Notes: generated from the sequence alone by a model not told the origin. A DNA stretch of 64,000 bases from Actinomycetota bacterium (GCA_016700055.1 CP064997.1:372001-436000), one strand, 5' to 3'; shown: positions 52,445 to 62,531, counted from the stretch's first letter. Made by a program: numbers and translations.

Positions 52445-55021
52445 ATGGACCCCTCGGATCGCCGCTACCACCCGGGCCTCGACGGTATCCGCGCGCTCGC
52501 GGTCGGCCTCGTGCTCGTGTTCCACAGCGGGCTCGGATGGGTGGACGGCGGTTTCCTCGGCGTATCGGTGTTCTTCACGCTGTCCGGCTTCTTGATCACG
52601 TCGTTGTTGCTCGCCGAGATCGGCGACGAACGACACGCCGGGCGGGTGGCGCTCGGGCGCTTCTGGGGAAGGCGCCTGCGCCGGCTCGCGCCGGCCTCGC
52701 TCGCCTGCCTCGCGGCGATCGCGATGCTCGGCCCCTCGCTCGGCGACGCGGCGACGCGAGCCGAGCTGCCCGGCGACGTGCTGGCCGCGCTCGGCTACGT
52801 CGCCAACTGGCGATTCGTCTTCGCCGAGCAGTCCTATGCCGAGCTGTTCTCCAACCCCAGCCCGGTGCTGCACTTCTGGTCGCTCGCGATCGAGGAGCAG
52901 TACTACATGCTGTTCCCGCTGCTCGTCGCCGGCCTCGCGGTGCTCGGTCTGCGCCGGCGCGGCATCGGGCTCGTCCTCGGCTTGCTCGCGGCGGGTTCGA
53001 CGGTGCTCGCGATCGTGCTGTCCCGCCCCGACCGCGTCTACTACGGCACCGACACACGAGCGGCCGAGCTGCTGATCGGCGGATTGCTCGCCTGCACCGC
53101 GGCCTCGTGGCTGGCACGCGCCGAGCCCGATCGGCGATCCACACGGGCGGTCTCCTACGTCGGCATGGTCGGGCTTGTCGCCGTCTCGGCCGCGGCGGTG
53201 CTCACGTCGGGCACGCGCGGTTGGGTGACCTCCGGCGGCCTTAGCCTGTTCGCCCTCGCGTCGGTGGCGCTCGTCGCCGGAGCGATCGTCCCCGGCCCCA
53301 CCAGCCGGCTGCTCTCGCTCCCGCCGCTCCCGGCGATCGGGCGGATCAGCTACGGCCTCTACCTGTACCACTGGCCGATCTTCCTGTGGCTCACCGAGGA
53401 GCGGACCGGCCTGTACGGGTTCGCGCGCTTCGCGCTGGCGCTCGCGGTCACCGTCGCCGTGTCCGTCGTCTCCTACCACCTGCTCGAGCGGCCGGTGCGC
53501 GAGCGACGCCTGCTCGGGCGCCCTGGGCCGGCGGTGCTCGCGTTCGGAGTCGGCGCGCTCGGCGTCGTCGCGGTGGTCGCCGCCCTACCCGACGCGCCCG
53601 CACCTGCTGCCGAGAGCCCGACCCCCGTGCTGTTGACGCCGGCCACCGCTGCGCCGACCGCGTCGCCGATCGCGTCGACGACGCCGCCCTCCACCTCACC
53701 ACCGACGACGCAGACCACCCTGACGGCACCGACGACCACCGCCCCCGCGCGCCGGCCGGTGGTGCTCGTGCTCGGCAGCGACGGGGCGCTCGCCGGTGTG
53801 CTCGGCTCGCTCGGCTCGACGACGATCGACGTCGTCGACCGCTCCGACCCGACCTGTCCGGTCTTCGAAGCCGCCGCTGTCGACGACGGCGCAGCACGGG
53901 ACGTGGCATGCGCCGGTTTCCGCCGGTTGTGGGTCGACGAGATGGCGGCCAGCACACCCGACGCGGTGGTCGTCGGCATCGGAGCAGCAGAGCGGGTGCC
54001 CTACCGCCTGGCGACGGACGGCGAATGGCGCCAGGTGGGCACCGATCGGGACAGCTTGCGCCTGGAGGAGATGGTGACCGCGATCGGGCTGCTCGACGCG
54101 TTCGCCGCGCCGGGCTTCGTGCACGATGCCGGCCCGGCCGACGACATCGTCGCGTCGGCGGTCGCCCTTGCGCTCGACGCCCATCGCGGCCTCGGACGCC
54201 TCGACCTCACCGCCGCCGATCCACTGGATCAAGTCGTCGACGCCGCGGTCGCCCACCGTGACGGCACCCTCGTCACCGCGAACGTGCCCCGATTGCTCGT
54301 CGTCGGCGACTCGACCGCCCGCAACGTCGCCGAGGGGCTCGCCGGCGCGGCGGAGGGCCGGCTCGAGGTGGTCTCCGCCGGCGCGGAGGGATGCCCGCTC
54401 GTACGCACCACGGGGGTCGAGGCCCTTCCGGGCGAGCAGCGGCCCACCGACTACTGCCCGACGCATGCCGGCTGGGCCGACACGATCGAGGCGTTCCAGC
54501 CCGACGCAGTGCTCGCGGTGGCCGGCCCTGCCGAGCAATGGGTGCAGCACTATCCCGACATCGAGGGTTGGCATGCTCCGGGCAGCCCGGGGTGGGTCGA
54601 CTGGCACGATCGTGAGCTGGCCGCGATCCACGAGGTGCTGGCCACCCGTGGCCTGCCGATGCTGCTGCTCGACGCGCCGGCCCTGCGCGATGTCCGTGAC
54701 CGCCTCGGCGACGAGCCCGAGCACGTCGCGGCGTGGAACGCCCAGATCGACCGCTGGGACTCTGCGTGGGTGTCCGTCGTCGAGGTGCCGTACGCGATGT
54801 GGTTCAGCGATCCCGACAGCGACCTCGGTCGTTCGGAGCGCCCCGACGGCGTCCACGCTTCGCCCGACGTGAAGGTACGCATCGCCGGCGAGCACCTGGT
54901 TCCCCGTCTGCTCGCCGCACTCGACGCGATGCGTGTCGAGATGATCGCGAGCGGGTGCCTCGTCGCTGCGACCGACGGCAGCGAGTCCCTCGACGTCGAG
55001 GCCTGCCGCGCCCGGGGGTGA
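52445..55021 (+). CDS. OafA-type membrane acyltransferase with SGNH domain
   Basis: An 858-residue protein in two parts. The N-terminal acyltransferase 3 domain has YHPGLDGIRALAVGLVLVFH, FTLSGFLITSLLL, FWGRRLRRLAPA and HFWSLAIEEQYYMLFPLL over about ten helices. A Thr/Pro-rich linker leads to an exported SGNH hydrolase-like domain with LLVVGDST (Ser nucleophile) and PDGVHAS with the Asp/His pair. Such proteins O-acylate surface sugars or peptidoglycan-linked polymers. Confidence 0.9.
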   Translation: MDPSDRRYHPGLDGIRALAVGLVLVFHSGLGWVDGGFLGVSVFFTLSGFLITSLLLAEIGDERHAGRVALGRFWGRRLRRLAPASLACLAAIAMLGPSLGDAATRAELPGDVLAALGYVANWRFVFAEQSYAELFSNPSPVLHFWSLAIEEQYYMLFPLLVAGLAVLGLRRRGIGLVLGLLAAGSTVLAIVLSRPDRVYYGTDTRAAELLIGGLLACTAASWLARAEPDRRSTRAVSYVGMVGLVAVSAAAVLTSGTRGWVTSGGLSLFALASVALVAGAIVPGPTSRLLSLPPLPAIGRISYGLYLYHWPIFLWLTEERTGLYGFARFALALAVTVAVSVVSYHLLERPVRERRLLGRPGPAVLAFGVGALGVVAVVAALPDAPAPAAESPTPVLLTPATAAPTASPIASTTPPSTSPPTTQTTLTAPTTTAPARRPVVLVLGSDGALAGVLGSLGSTTIDVVDRSDPTCPVFEAAAVDDGAARDVACAGFRRLWVDEMAASTPDAVVVGIGAAERVPYRLATDGEWRQVGTDRDSLRLEEMVTAIGLLDAFAAPGFVHDAGPADDIVASAVALALDAHRGLGRLDLTAADPLDQVVDAAVAHRDGTLVTANVPRLLVVGDSTARNVAEGLAGAAEGRLEVVSAGAEGCPLVRTTGVEALPGEQRPTDYCPTHAGWADTIEAFQPDAVLAVAGPAEQWVQHYPDIEGWHAPGSPGWVDWHDRELAAIHEVLATRGLPMLLLDAPALRDVRDRLGDEPEHVAAWNAQIDRWDSAWVSVVEVPYAMWFSDPDSDLGRSERPDGVHASPDVKVRIAGEHLVPRLLAALDAMRVEMIASGCLVAATDGSESLDVEACRARG

Positions 55022-55059
55022 CGTTCGCCCCTGCCGCTCGATGCCGGCCGGGGGTGACG

Positions 55060-56505
55060 ATGGCGATGGCTATGGCGAGCTTCTCCCCACCTCCACCGAT
55101 GCGCAGGGCGAAGCGCGCCAAGCTGGCCGGCCTCGCGGTGATCGCGCTGACCGTGGTCGTGCTCCTGGTGCTCGCCGCGATCGTCGTCGTGCAGCACCGC
55201 CGCGACGAACAGCGATTGGACGACGCGCACGCCCTCTACCTCGACGGCCGCTGCGAGGAGGCGATTGCCGGCTTCGACGAGCTGCTCGACGCCAGCCGCC
55301 TGGTCGACACCGGAGGCGTGGAGGCTGTGGCGAGCGACCAGCGCGCCGAGTGCCGGGAGGTCCTCGACCTCGACGAGCTGGCCGCCTCGGACCCCGCGGC
55401 CGGCTTGATCGGTTACCGGGACTTCCTCGACGCGAGGCCGGGCACCGTGCTGCGCGACATGATCGCGGGCCGGGCCCAGGCCCTCGTCGGCGAGGCCGAC
55501 CTCGTCGCGGTGGCGACCCTCGATACGTGCGACGCGCTCGACTCGTTCACCGCGGCCGGCCTCGTCGGCACCGAGCGGCTGCCCGAGCTGCAGGCGCACT
55601 GCGCCACCACGTACGCGGAGGCCGGCAGCGACGACGAGGCCTTCGCGATGGCCACGGCCGCACTCGGCGCGGACCTCGACGGTGAGCTGCGCGACCAGGC
55701 GATAGGGGTCCTGCTGGCCAGCGAGCAGGCGTGTACCGACGCGGTCGGGACCGAGGCGTTGGCGGGCATCGCCGAGCTCCCCGACCAGCTCGCCCCGTTC
55801 CTGCAGCGCTGCATGGCCGCCGCAGGAGACGCCGAGTCCCTGGCCACGCTCCAGATCGAGTTCCTCGCCAGGCTCGCGATGCACCCCGACGCACCTGTGG
55901 TCGAGGCCGCGCTGCTCGAGAACTCCGCCGCGTGCTCGATGCTCGACCAGATGCGCGCTGAGCCCGCGATCGTGATCCGCGCCGGCTTCCTCGCCACGAA
56001 GACGCTCGGCTGCGCGCAGTTCAGCGAGTTCGTCGGCGACCCAGCAACTGCCGCGACCAATTACCAGTGGTTCCTCGACAACGCGCCGTTCGACCCGCGG
56101 GCGGTCGAGGCGCGCGACGGCCTCGCGCGCAGCCTCGTCAAGCAGGCGCAGCTGCAAGGTGCCGGGGAGTTGCCCGCGCCGACACCTGCAGGCGGCTCGG
56201 GGGGAAACCACACCCGAGTGGTGATCTACAACGACTCGCCCGAGGAACTGCAGATCGTGCTGAGCGGCCCAGAGAGCCGGATCGAGATCATGCCGGCGTC
56301 GCCGACGTCGGACACCTACTCGCTGGTCGGTCCGCCGGTCTGCAGGACCGACGTGCCGGTGCTCCAGATCGAGGTCGACTCCGGTGTGTACGACGTGCTG
56401 GTGAGGGCGACGAGCGGAGGTGTCTCGCCGTTCGTCGGCTCTTGGACGCTCGACGCCGGCGCCGCCTACGACTCGTGCTTCTTCGTCGTGACCACCATCG
56501 GCTGA
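55060..56505 (+). CDS. Anchored protein of unknown family, paralogue 1
   Basis: The 481-residue product has one membrane helix (LAGLAVIALTVVVLLVLAAI), then helical TPR-like repeats (ALYLDGRCEEAIAGFDELLD, AMATAALGADLDGELRDQAI), then a C-terminal beta domain (RVVIYNDSPEELQIVLSGPE to SCFFVVTTIG). It is homologous along most of its length to the next gene. ATG 55060 is one of several close starts. The C-terminal ~95 residues are the best conserved and hold two Cys. I do not recognise the family. Confidence 0.8.
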   Translation: MAMAMASFSPPPPMRRAKRAKLAGLAVIALTVVVLLVLAAIVVVQHRRDEQRLDDAHALYLDGRCEEAIAGFDELLDASRLVDTGGVEAVASDQRAECREVLDLDELAASDPAAGLIGYRDFLDARPGTVLRDMIAGRAQALVGEADLVAVATLDTCDALDSFTAAGLVGTERLPELQAHCATTYAEAGSDDEAFAMATAALGADLDGELRDQAIGVLLASEQACTDAVGTEALAGIAELPDQLAPFLQRCMAAAGDAESLATLQIEFLARLAMHPDAPVVEAALLENSAACSMLDQMRAEPAIVIRAGFLATKTLGCAQFSEFVGDPATAATNYQWFLDNAPFDPRAVEARDGLARSLVKQAQLQGAGELPAPTPAGGSGGNHTRVVIYNDSPEELQIVLSGPESRIEIMPASPTSDTYSLVGPPVCRTDVPVLQIEVDSGVYDVLVRATSGGVSPFVGSWTLDAGAAYDSCFFVVTTIG

Positions 56506-56634
56506 ACCCCTCCGCGCCCGAGCGCGAGGCACCGGGACGTTCGCCTCTGGCACCAGCGCGCGAAGGGCGCACACTCGGATTGCAGACGGGCGGCTGCCTC
56601 GTTCGGCGTCGTTCCCGTCGAGGAGGTGGTCACG

Positions 56635-58197
56635 GTGACGAATGGCACCTCGCAGTGGGGCCCTCCCTCGCCCGAGAACCGGTCGACAGCCGTCTTCCTT
56701 CACACCGAGCCAGGGCACAGCCCCGATCGCCACCACCGGATCGTCTTGTTGCGCATCGCGGCAACCGTCCTTGCCGTAGGGGGGCTCGTGGTCGCCGCCG
56801 GGCTGGTGCTCACGAGGAACGGCGGCCCAGATCCCGGCACCGACAGCCCGCTGAGCAACCCGCCGCCCACGACCGCAGCGTCGGCACCGGCGGACTTCGC
56901 GCCAGCTCATGAAGCGTTCCTGGCCGGCGACTGCGATGGCGCAGTGGCTCTTTACGACGAGGCACTCGACGACGCGCCCGACGCCGACAGCGACGCAGTC
57001 GCGACGGCCCGCTTCGAGCGGGACGAGTGCGCCGCGCTGCTTGCCGCGACGCAGGGTTCACCGGCGGCTCCCGAGCTGCTGATCGCGTATGTCGAGTTCA
57101 TGGAGGGCCGGATGTACTCCGCGCTCTCCGATGTCGTCAGGAACGACGCGCAAGCGCTCGTCGAGTCCGCGGGCGCGCAGTTGTGGACGGTGGCCACGTG
57201 CGACGAACTGAACGCGCTGGAGAGGGAGGGCATCGTCGCGGACAGTGACGACCCCGCGATTCAGATCTCGTGCGCGGTCGCGTACGACGCCGCCGGCCGC
57301 GCGGACGACTCGCTGCAGTTCGCGATGTCCGTGCTGAGCGGATCTCCCGGACCCGAGGTCGCCGCGCAGGCCTCGGCGCTGGTGGTCGACAACCCCGCAG
57401 CGTGCGGATCACTCGACCTCGTGCGCGACCTGACCGGGATCGACGCCCGCCCCGACGAGCTGGCGACGTTGCTGCACACGTGCATCGCGGACGCACTCTC
57501 CGCGGACAACCTGACCGGAGCCCCAGCTCCACGGCTCGCTGCCTCGTTGCAGATCGAGTTCCTGGCCAGCTTGGCCACCCACCCGGACGCGCCGGCGGTG
57601 GAGGCAGCGCTACTCGAGAACACCGACGCCTGCCAGTTCCTCGACCAGATGCGAACCGAGCCAGCGATCGCCATCCGCTCCGGCTTCGTCGCCACGAAGA
57701 CGCTGACATGCGCGCAGTTCAGCGACTTCGTCGGCGACCGTGACGCGGCGATGACCGGCTACCAGTGGTTCCTCGACAATGCCGGGGCTGACCCCCGCGT
57801 GTCGATCGCTCGCGACGGCCTGGCCCGGCTGACCCACGCCAAGGCCCGTGAGGACGGCGCCGACATCGCCTCCGCACCGGAGCGCTCGGGCAGCTCGGGC
57901 AGCTCGCTCAGCCGGGTGGTCATCTACAACGACTCCCCCAACGAGCTGAGGATCGTCGTCAGCGGGCCGGAGAGTCGGATCGAGGTCGTTCCCGCCTCGC
58001 CGACCTCGGGCGAGTACTCCAGCATCGGACCGCTCTTCTGCCGCACGGACGTTCCCTCGATCACGATCGACCTGCTGCCTGGCACCTACGACGTGCTCGT
58101 CAGCGGTGGCTCTTTGAACCCGGTGTTCGGTTCATGGCCGCTCGCGCAAGGTGCCGAGTACGCGACCTGCTACTTCGTCGTGACGACGTTCGGCTGA
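56635..58197 (+). CDS. Anchored protein of unknown family, paralogue 2
   Basis: A 520-residue tandem paralogue of the previous gene. It shares the anchor helix, the LQIEFLASLATHPDAPAVEA block, TKTLTCAQFSDFVGD followed by YQWFLDNAG, and the C-terminal VVIYNDSPNELRIVVSGPES domain ending in CYFVVTTFG. AGGAGG eight bases before GTG 56635 sets the start. The pair probably arose by duplication; sequence between blocks has diverged, which suggests distinct partners. Confidence 0.8.
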   Translation: MTNGTSQWGPPSPENRSTAVFLHTEPGHSPDRHHRIVLLRIAATVLAVGGLVVAAGLVLTRNGGPDPGTDSPLSNPPPTTAASAPADFAPAHEAFLAGDCDGAVALYDEALDDAPDADSDAVATARFERDECAALLAATQGSPAAPELLIAYVEFMEGRMYSALSDVVRNDAQALVESAGAQLWTVATCDELNALEREGIVADSDDPAIQISCAVAYDAAGRADDSLQFAMSVLSGSPGPEVAAQASALVVDNPAACGSLDLVRDLTGIDARPDELATLLHTCIADALSADNLTGAPAPRLAASLQIEFLASLATHPDAPAVEAALLENTDACQFLDQMRTEPAIAIRSGFVATKTLTCAQFSDFVGDRDAAMTGYQWFLDNAGADPRVSIARDGLARLTHAKAREDGADIASAPERSGSSGSSLSRVVIYNDSPNELRIVVSGPESRIEVVPASPTSGEYSSIGPLFCRTDVPSITIDLLPGTYDVLVSGGSLNPVFGSWPLAQGAEYATCYFVVTTFG

Positions 58198-58204
58198 GAG
58201 GTCT

Positions 58205-60001
58205 TCAGTCGACGATGCGCACGATGGTCGCGTCGCCGATCGCGTCGACCGCGTCGGGGACCACTGTCACCGGTCCGAGCGCCAGGAGCTGCGCTTCGTC
58301 GTCACCCGTCGGCTCCCGCTTGCCGTGCTCGAACAGCAACACGTACCGGCGGTCGCCGACGACGCTGCGCACGCCGAGGTCGTTGCGGGTCAGGAGGACT
58401 GGGCTCGTCGTGCACGACGAGTACCACGTGATCTGCGGGCCGTAGGTGGTGAGCACCCCGCACGTCCCTTCACCGTCGTCGGCGATGGCGCGTGACGCGT
58501 CGACGAGCACCTGGAACGAGCGGCTCCGGCTCTCCGCGTTGCGGTCGACGAAGCGCGCGGTGTCGACCGCGGGGGCGAGCCACGCGAGTACCGCAGCAGC
58601 CAGGGCGGCGACGGCCCACCGCCGCTCGCCACGCCGGCCGATCCAGGAGGCGAATCGAACGACGACCGCGGCACCGGTGGCGATCAACAGCCACACGGGA
58701 AAGAACACGAAGCGCTCCTCGCCGTGGGCGACGAGGCCGAGCGGCACGACCGAGACGGCCACGACGACGGCGACGAAGATCGCCGTGCGGGCATCCCGAT
58801 CGAGTCGCCGCCGGCCGATGGCGCGAACGATGCCGAGCACGACGCCGAGCGCGGCGACGGCGATCGCGATCGCCCCGGTTCTGCCGGCCAGGTCGTCGGG
58901 GAACATCTCGGCGTAGTCGCCAAGTCCCTCGCCGAGGTATGCGCGTCCGCCCTTGCCCTGCGTGTAGGTGACCACCCCCCACGGGGTGCCCGTCTCGGCC
59001 ATGGCCCAGATCGCGTGAGGCAGCAGCAGGACGACGGTTAGTGCTGCCGTGCGCCAGAGCACCGGGAGCAGGCGGCGCACCTCCGCCGGCCAGGCAGCCA
59101 GGGCACCGAGCGCCATCGCCACGACGGCCAGCGACGACTGGTAGCGCATGTAGAACGCGGCCGCGACGAGCGGCGCCAGCCAATAGGCACGCCTCAGTGC
59201 GACTGATGGGTCACGCAGCAGACCGAGCACGAGCCAGCAGCTGGCCAGCAGCAGGCCGGCGGCCGGCACGTCGGTGAGGTACTCGCTGCCGCGGCGCAGG
59301 TACGCCACCGAGGCACCGACCACACCGACGGCGAGGGGCACCGCCCACCAGCCGCCGAGCCGGTGCGCGACGAGGCCGACCGCGCCGAGGGCGCCGAGCG
59401 CGAGCAGCACGGCGAGCACGCGCAGCGGCCCCTCGGCCGAGCCGATGGCGACGAGCGGCGCGCCGAGCAGCGAGAGCAGCGGGGCGCGGTGCAGGTCCCA
59501 CCCGCTGGCCGGGGCATCCCCGACCCACGATCTGGCCTTCACCGCATAGGCCGACTCGTCGTGGCCGAGCGCTCCGCCCGAGATCACCGCGCGAGCGGTC
59601 GCCACCACCACGAACGCAGCCAGCAGCGCGAGCGCGACGGCGATCACGAACCGGGAGTCGAGCAGCTGTGGGCGGCGGCTCACGACGAACGCCCAGACGC
59701 CGATCGCCACCAATCCGCCGACGACGCCGGCGACGAGCCTGGTCGCTCCCGAGCCGCCGTCCACGGCCACCACTGCCAGGAACCCGACGGCGGCACCGAG
59801 GGCCAGGGCAACGCCCGCGGTGCGGTCCGCGGGGCGGGGGCGGGTGACGACGGCGAGACCGAGCGCAGCGGCGGCAGTGAGCGCACGATCCGTCTCGGGG
59901 ATCGCCGCGCGGCCGAACAACGCCGCCGCGCAGACCGCCACGTACGCGCCGGCCCACACCACTGCGGCCGCGCCGAGGAGCGTGGCCGCGCGGACTCGCA
60001 T
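58205..60001 (-). CDS. GT-C family membrane glycosyltransferase
   Basis: The 598-residue polytopic protein resembles ArnT/PMT-type transferases: the first external loop holds GGALGHDESAYAVKARSW with the acidic D-E pair, followed by LHRAPLLSLLGAPLVA, GSEYLTDVPAAGLLLASCWL and about 12 helices, then a C-terminal external domain. It would move a sugar from a polyprenyl carrier to an outer surface acceptor. ATG 60001 has a TAGCGT -10 eight bases upstream, so it can be expressed apart from the ABC genes upstream. Confidence 0.8.
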   Translation of the reverse strand: MRVRAATLLGAAAVVWAGAYVAVCAAALFGRAAIPETDRALTAAAALGLAVVTRPRPADRTAGVALALGAAVGFLAVVAVDGGSGATRLVAGVVGGLVAIGVWAFVVSRRPQLLDSRFVIAVALALLAAFVVVATARAVISGGALGHDESAYAVKARSWVGDAPASGWDLHRAPLLSLLGAPLVAIGSAEGPLRVLAVLLALGALGAVGLVAHRLGGWWAVPLAVGVVGASVAYLRRGSEYLTDVPAAGLLLASCWLVLGLLRDPSVALRRAYWLAPLVAAAFYMRYQSSLAVVAMALGALAAWPAEVRRLLPVLWRTAALTVVLLLPHAIWAMAETGTPWGVVTYTQGKGGRAYLGEGLGDYAEMFPDDLAGRTGAIAIAVAALGVVLGIVRAIGRRRLDRDARTAIFVAVVVAVSVVPLGLVAHGEERFVFFPVWLLIATGAAVVVRFASWIGRRGERRWAVAALAAAVLAWLAPAVDTARFVDRNAESRSRSFQVLVDASRAIADDGEGTCGVLTTYGPQITWYSSCTTSPVLLTRNDLGVRSVVGDRRYVLLFEHGKREPTGDDEAQLLALGPVTVVPDAVDAIGDATIVRIVD

Positions 60002-60009
60002 GGGTGCGG

Positions 60010-60015
60010 ACGCTA
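60010..60015 (-). promoter_or_regulatory. -10 box of the GT-C gene
   Basis: TAGCGT on the minus strand ends eight bases before ATG 60001, with CTGACC about 18 bp further upstream as a possible -35. No ribosome binding site lies between. Confidence 0.45.
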
Positions 60016-60035
60016 CCGGCGCGTCGCCATCGCGG

Positions 60036-61538
60036 TCAGGTCGGTCGCAGCGCCCGGCGCAGCGCCGTCGAGGCGACGAACAAGTACACCGCACTGAGCG
60101 CGGCGAGCCCGCCGATGTCGGCGACGCTGGGGTCGACGCCGCGCAGCATCACGTCCTGCAAGGCACGGATCCCGTAGGTGACGGGGAGCGCGAACGACAG
60201 CAGGCGTATCGGGTACGCCAGGTCGTCGAGAGAGAGGATGAAGCCGCTGAAGAACAGCCCGCCGAGCAGCGTCAGCATCGCCCATTGCACGGCCTGGCTC
60301 TCCGTCGAAGAAGCCGCCGACAGCACCATGCCGAGGCCGAGCGAGGCCAGCACGACGCCGGCGACGATCGGCACGAGCCACACCACCGAGCCCTGCATCG
60401 GCACGTCGAGGGCGAACACGCCGGCGGCGAGGAGCCCCGCGCCGACGAGACCGCCGACGACGAGGTAGGCGAGGAACTTGCCGGTCAGGATGTGCACCGA
60501 CGACATCGGCCCGGCACGCAGCACCTCGAAGAGGCCCGTGCGGCGGTCCCGCAGCAGCGACAACGCGGCGAGGGTCAGCGCGAGGTGCGACAGCAACAGC
60601 GCGATCGAGGCCGGGCTGAAGTACGCGGTCGGGGTCACGGCCTCGGCGAGCGTGCTCTCGGTCTCGCTCTCGAACGGCTGCACCAGCAACTCCGGCGACA
60701 GCGTGGTCAGCGTGACGAAGGTGTCGGCCAGCTCACGCAACTCGGTGGCGAGCAGCCCTACGGCGGCGGGATCGTCCAGGTCCGCGTCGCTCAGCCGTTG
60801 ACGCAGGTCGACGAGCCGGTCACGGGCCGCGACGAGGCCGGAGTCGACGTTCTCGACCGTCTCCACGGCGTCGGCCGTAGGGGCGGTGCCTGTCGAGAGC
60901 CTGGTGAGCACCACCTGCGAGCCGGTCGCCACCTCGGCGAGATCGCCCAGGTGGGAATCGATCTCGCGGACCAGCTCCGCCGAGCGCTCGCCGGCGGAGC
61001 CGTCGGCCTCGAGGGCGGCCGCACCAGCGGAGACCTGTTCGGCGATGGCGGCCGCCGGGCTGAGGGCCCCTTGGGCCTGACCGGCGGCAGCGGCGAGCAC
61101 GGTCGCGTTCACCTGCTGGATCGCCAGCCGGGCGGCGACCTCGACCGCGGTCCGGCGAATCGGGTCGATCTCGTCGTGCACCACCTTGATCACTGCGTGC
61201 TCGCCGGCGCGCAGGTCGCCGAGTGCGTCCTCCGGGAACACCACCACCAGGTCGGTCTCGTCCTTGCGGAGAGCTTCCAGGGCGACGGCCTCGTCGTCCA
61301 GGTAGTCCCCGGCGTCGATCAGCTCGGAGAGCTCGTCGCGGTAGTCGTCGACGACCTGTTCGTAGATCGAGCCGTCGGGGCCGACGAACGTCGTGTGCAT
61401 CAGCATCGGCCGGCCGGAGTAGCCGAGCCCGAAGAGCGCGAGCACCAGGAACGGCCCGAGCACCATCAAGGCGACGAGGCGCGGCTGGCGCACGATCTCG
61501 ACCAGCTCCTTGCGGAAGAACGCGAAGGCTCGGATCAT
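60036..61538 (-). CDS. ABC-2 type permease
   Basis: A 500-residue permease with an N-terminal helix (RQPRLVALMVLGPFLVLALFG), a large external coiled region (residues about 45-330, rich in Glu, Asp, Leu) and five C-terminal helices (SIALLLSHLALTLAALSLL to SAVYLFVASTALRR). That layout matches ABC-2 exporters of the YhgE/drug or polymer type. Its start overlaps the ATP-binding gene stop by four bases. Confidence 0.88.
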   Translation of the reverse strand: MIRAFAFFRKELVEIVRQPRLVALMVLGPFLVLALFGLGYSGRPMLMHTTFVGPDGSIYEQVVDDYRDELSELIDAGDYLDDEAVALEALRKDETDLVVVFPEDALGDLRAGEHAVIKVVHDEIDPIRRTAVEVAARLAIQQVNATVLAAAAGQAQGALSPAAAIAEQVSAGAAALEADGSAGERSAELVREIDSHLGDLAEVATGSQVVLTRLSTGTAPTADAVETVENVDSGLVAARDRLVDLRQRLSDADLDDPAAVGLLATELRELADTFVTLTTLSPELLVQPFESETESTLAEAVTPTAYFSPASIALLLSHLALTLAALSLLRDRRTGLFEVLRAGPMSSVHILTGKFLAYLVVGGLVGAGLLAAGVFALDVPMQGSVVWLVPIVAGVVLASLGLGMVLSAASSTESQAVQWAMLTLLGGLFFSGFILSLDDLAYPIRLLSFALPVTYGIRALQDVMLRGVDPSVADIGGLAALSAVYLFVASTALRRALRPT

Positions 61539-62503
61539 GCCGGAACCCCCGCCGCCTCGGCCGTGCTGGCTCGATGCTGCTCGACGATCCGCACGAAGGC
61601 CTCGTCGAAGTCGGCCACGTACTCGCCGGCGTCGACCACCCGCGGCCCCGCATCGGCAGTGCCGGAGCGCAACACGTCGAGGGCACGGTTCGCGTCCTCG
61701 ACCACGACGCGCACGCTGACGTCGGAGAAGCGCTCCACGCTGCGGGCACCGATCTCGGGAGTGGCCAGGGCGGCCATGTCCGCTTCGGTGGGCGGCCGTT
61801 CCAGGTCGACGCGCACGACGTCGCCCCCGAACGCGGCGCGACGCAGGTTGGCCGGAGTCTCGACCATCAGCAGCTGGCCGTCGGACAGCACGCCGACGAG
61901 GTCGCAATAGGCGGCTTCGCCGACGTACTGCGTGGTGACGAGCATCGTCGAGCCGCCGGAGGCGACGGTGCGGAACTCGCTCCAGAACTTCTCCCGCAGG
62001 ATCGGGTCGATGCCGGCGGTCGGCTCGTCGAGGAACGCGAACGCGGGAGAGTGCACGAACGCCGCGGCGAGCGCGAGGCGGCGCTGCATGCCCCCCGACA
62101 CCTGGTTCACGCGCTTGCGCCGGTCAGGCGTCAGCTCCACCCAGTCGAGCAGTGCAGCCAACCGCCGGCGACGGCTGCGCCATGACAACCCGTACATCGA
62201 GGCGTGGAAGCGCAGGTTCTCCGCAACAGTGAGGTCGTCGAACAGCGCGGGGATCTGCGGCAGGTAGCCGATGCGACGTCGGTCGCGCTTGGAGAGCTGC
62301 GTGGAGTTGCGCCCCCCGACGTAAGAGGTGCCACTCGTCGGGCGGAGCAGGCCGGTGAGCAGGCGCACGGTGGTCGTCTTGCCGCACCCGCTCGGCCCGA
62401 TCAGGCCGACGATCGTGCCCGGCTCCACGCTGAGATCCAGGTTGTCGACCACCACCTGGCGGGAGAACTGCCTCGTCAGGCCGGCGGCCTCGATCCCGGG
62501 CAC
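61535..62503 (-). CDS. ABC transporter ATP-binding protein
   Basis: The 322-residue ATPase has Walker A GPSGCGKTT, Q-loop IGYLPQIPALFDDL, signature VSGGMQRRL, Walker B FAFLDEPTAG and the switch His replaced by a Gln in LVTTQYVGEA. The C-terminal 90 residues form the extra domain of ABC-2 export ATPases. It drives the permease next to it; the cargo is not known. Confidence 0.92.
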   Translation of the reverse strand: MPGIEAAGLTRQFSRQVVVDNLDLSVEPGTIVGLIGPSGCGKTTTVRLLTGLLRPTSGTSYVGGRNSTQLSKRDRRRIGYLPQIPALFDDLTVAENLRFHASMYGLSWRSRRRRLAALLDWVELTPDRRKRVNQVSGGMQRRLALAAAFVHSPAFAFLDEPTAGIDPILREKFWSEFRTVASGGSTMLVTTQYVGEAAYCDLVGVLSDGQLLMVETPANLRRAAFGGDVVRVDLERPPTEADMAALATPEIGARSVERFSDVSVRVVVEDANRALDVLRSGTADAGPRVVDAGEYVADFDEAFVRIVEQHRASTAEAAGVPA

Positions 62504-62531
62504 GGTCGTTCAATCGTTGTCGTTCGGGTGT

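Noticed and set aside
50957..53479. 840-codon open frame on the minus strand across three plus-strand genes
   Set aside because: Covers several well-supported genes and has the low-complexity Arg/Glu/Gly composition of a frame shadow.
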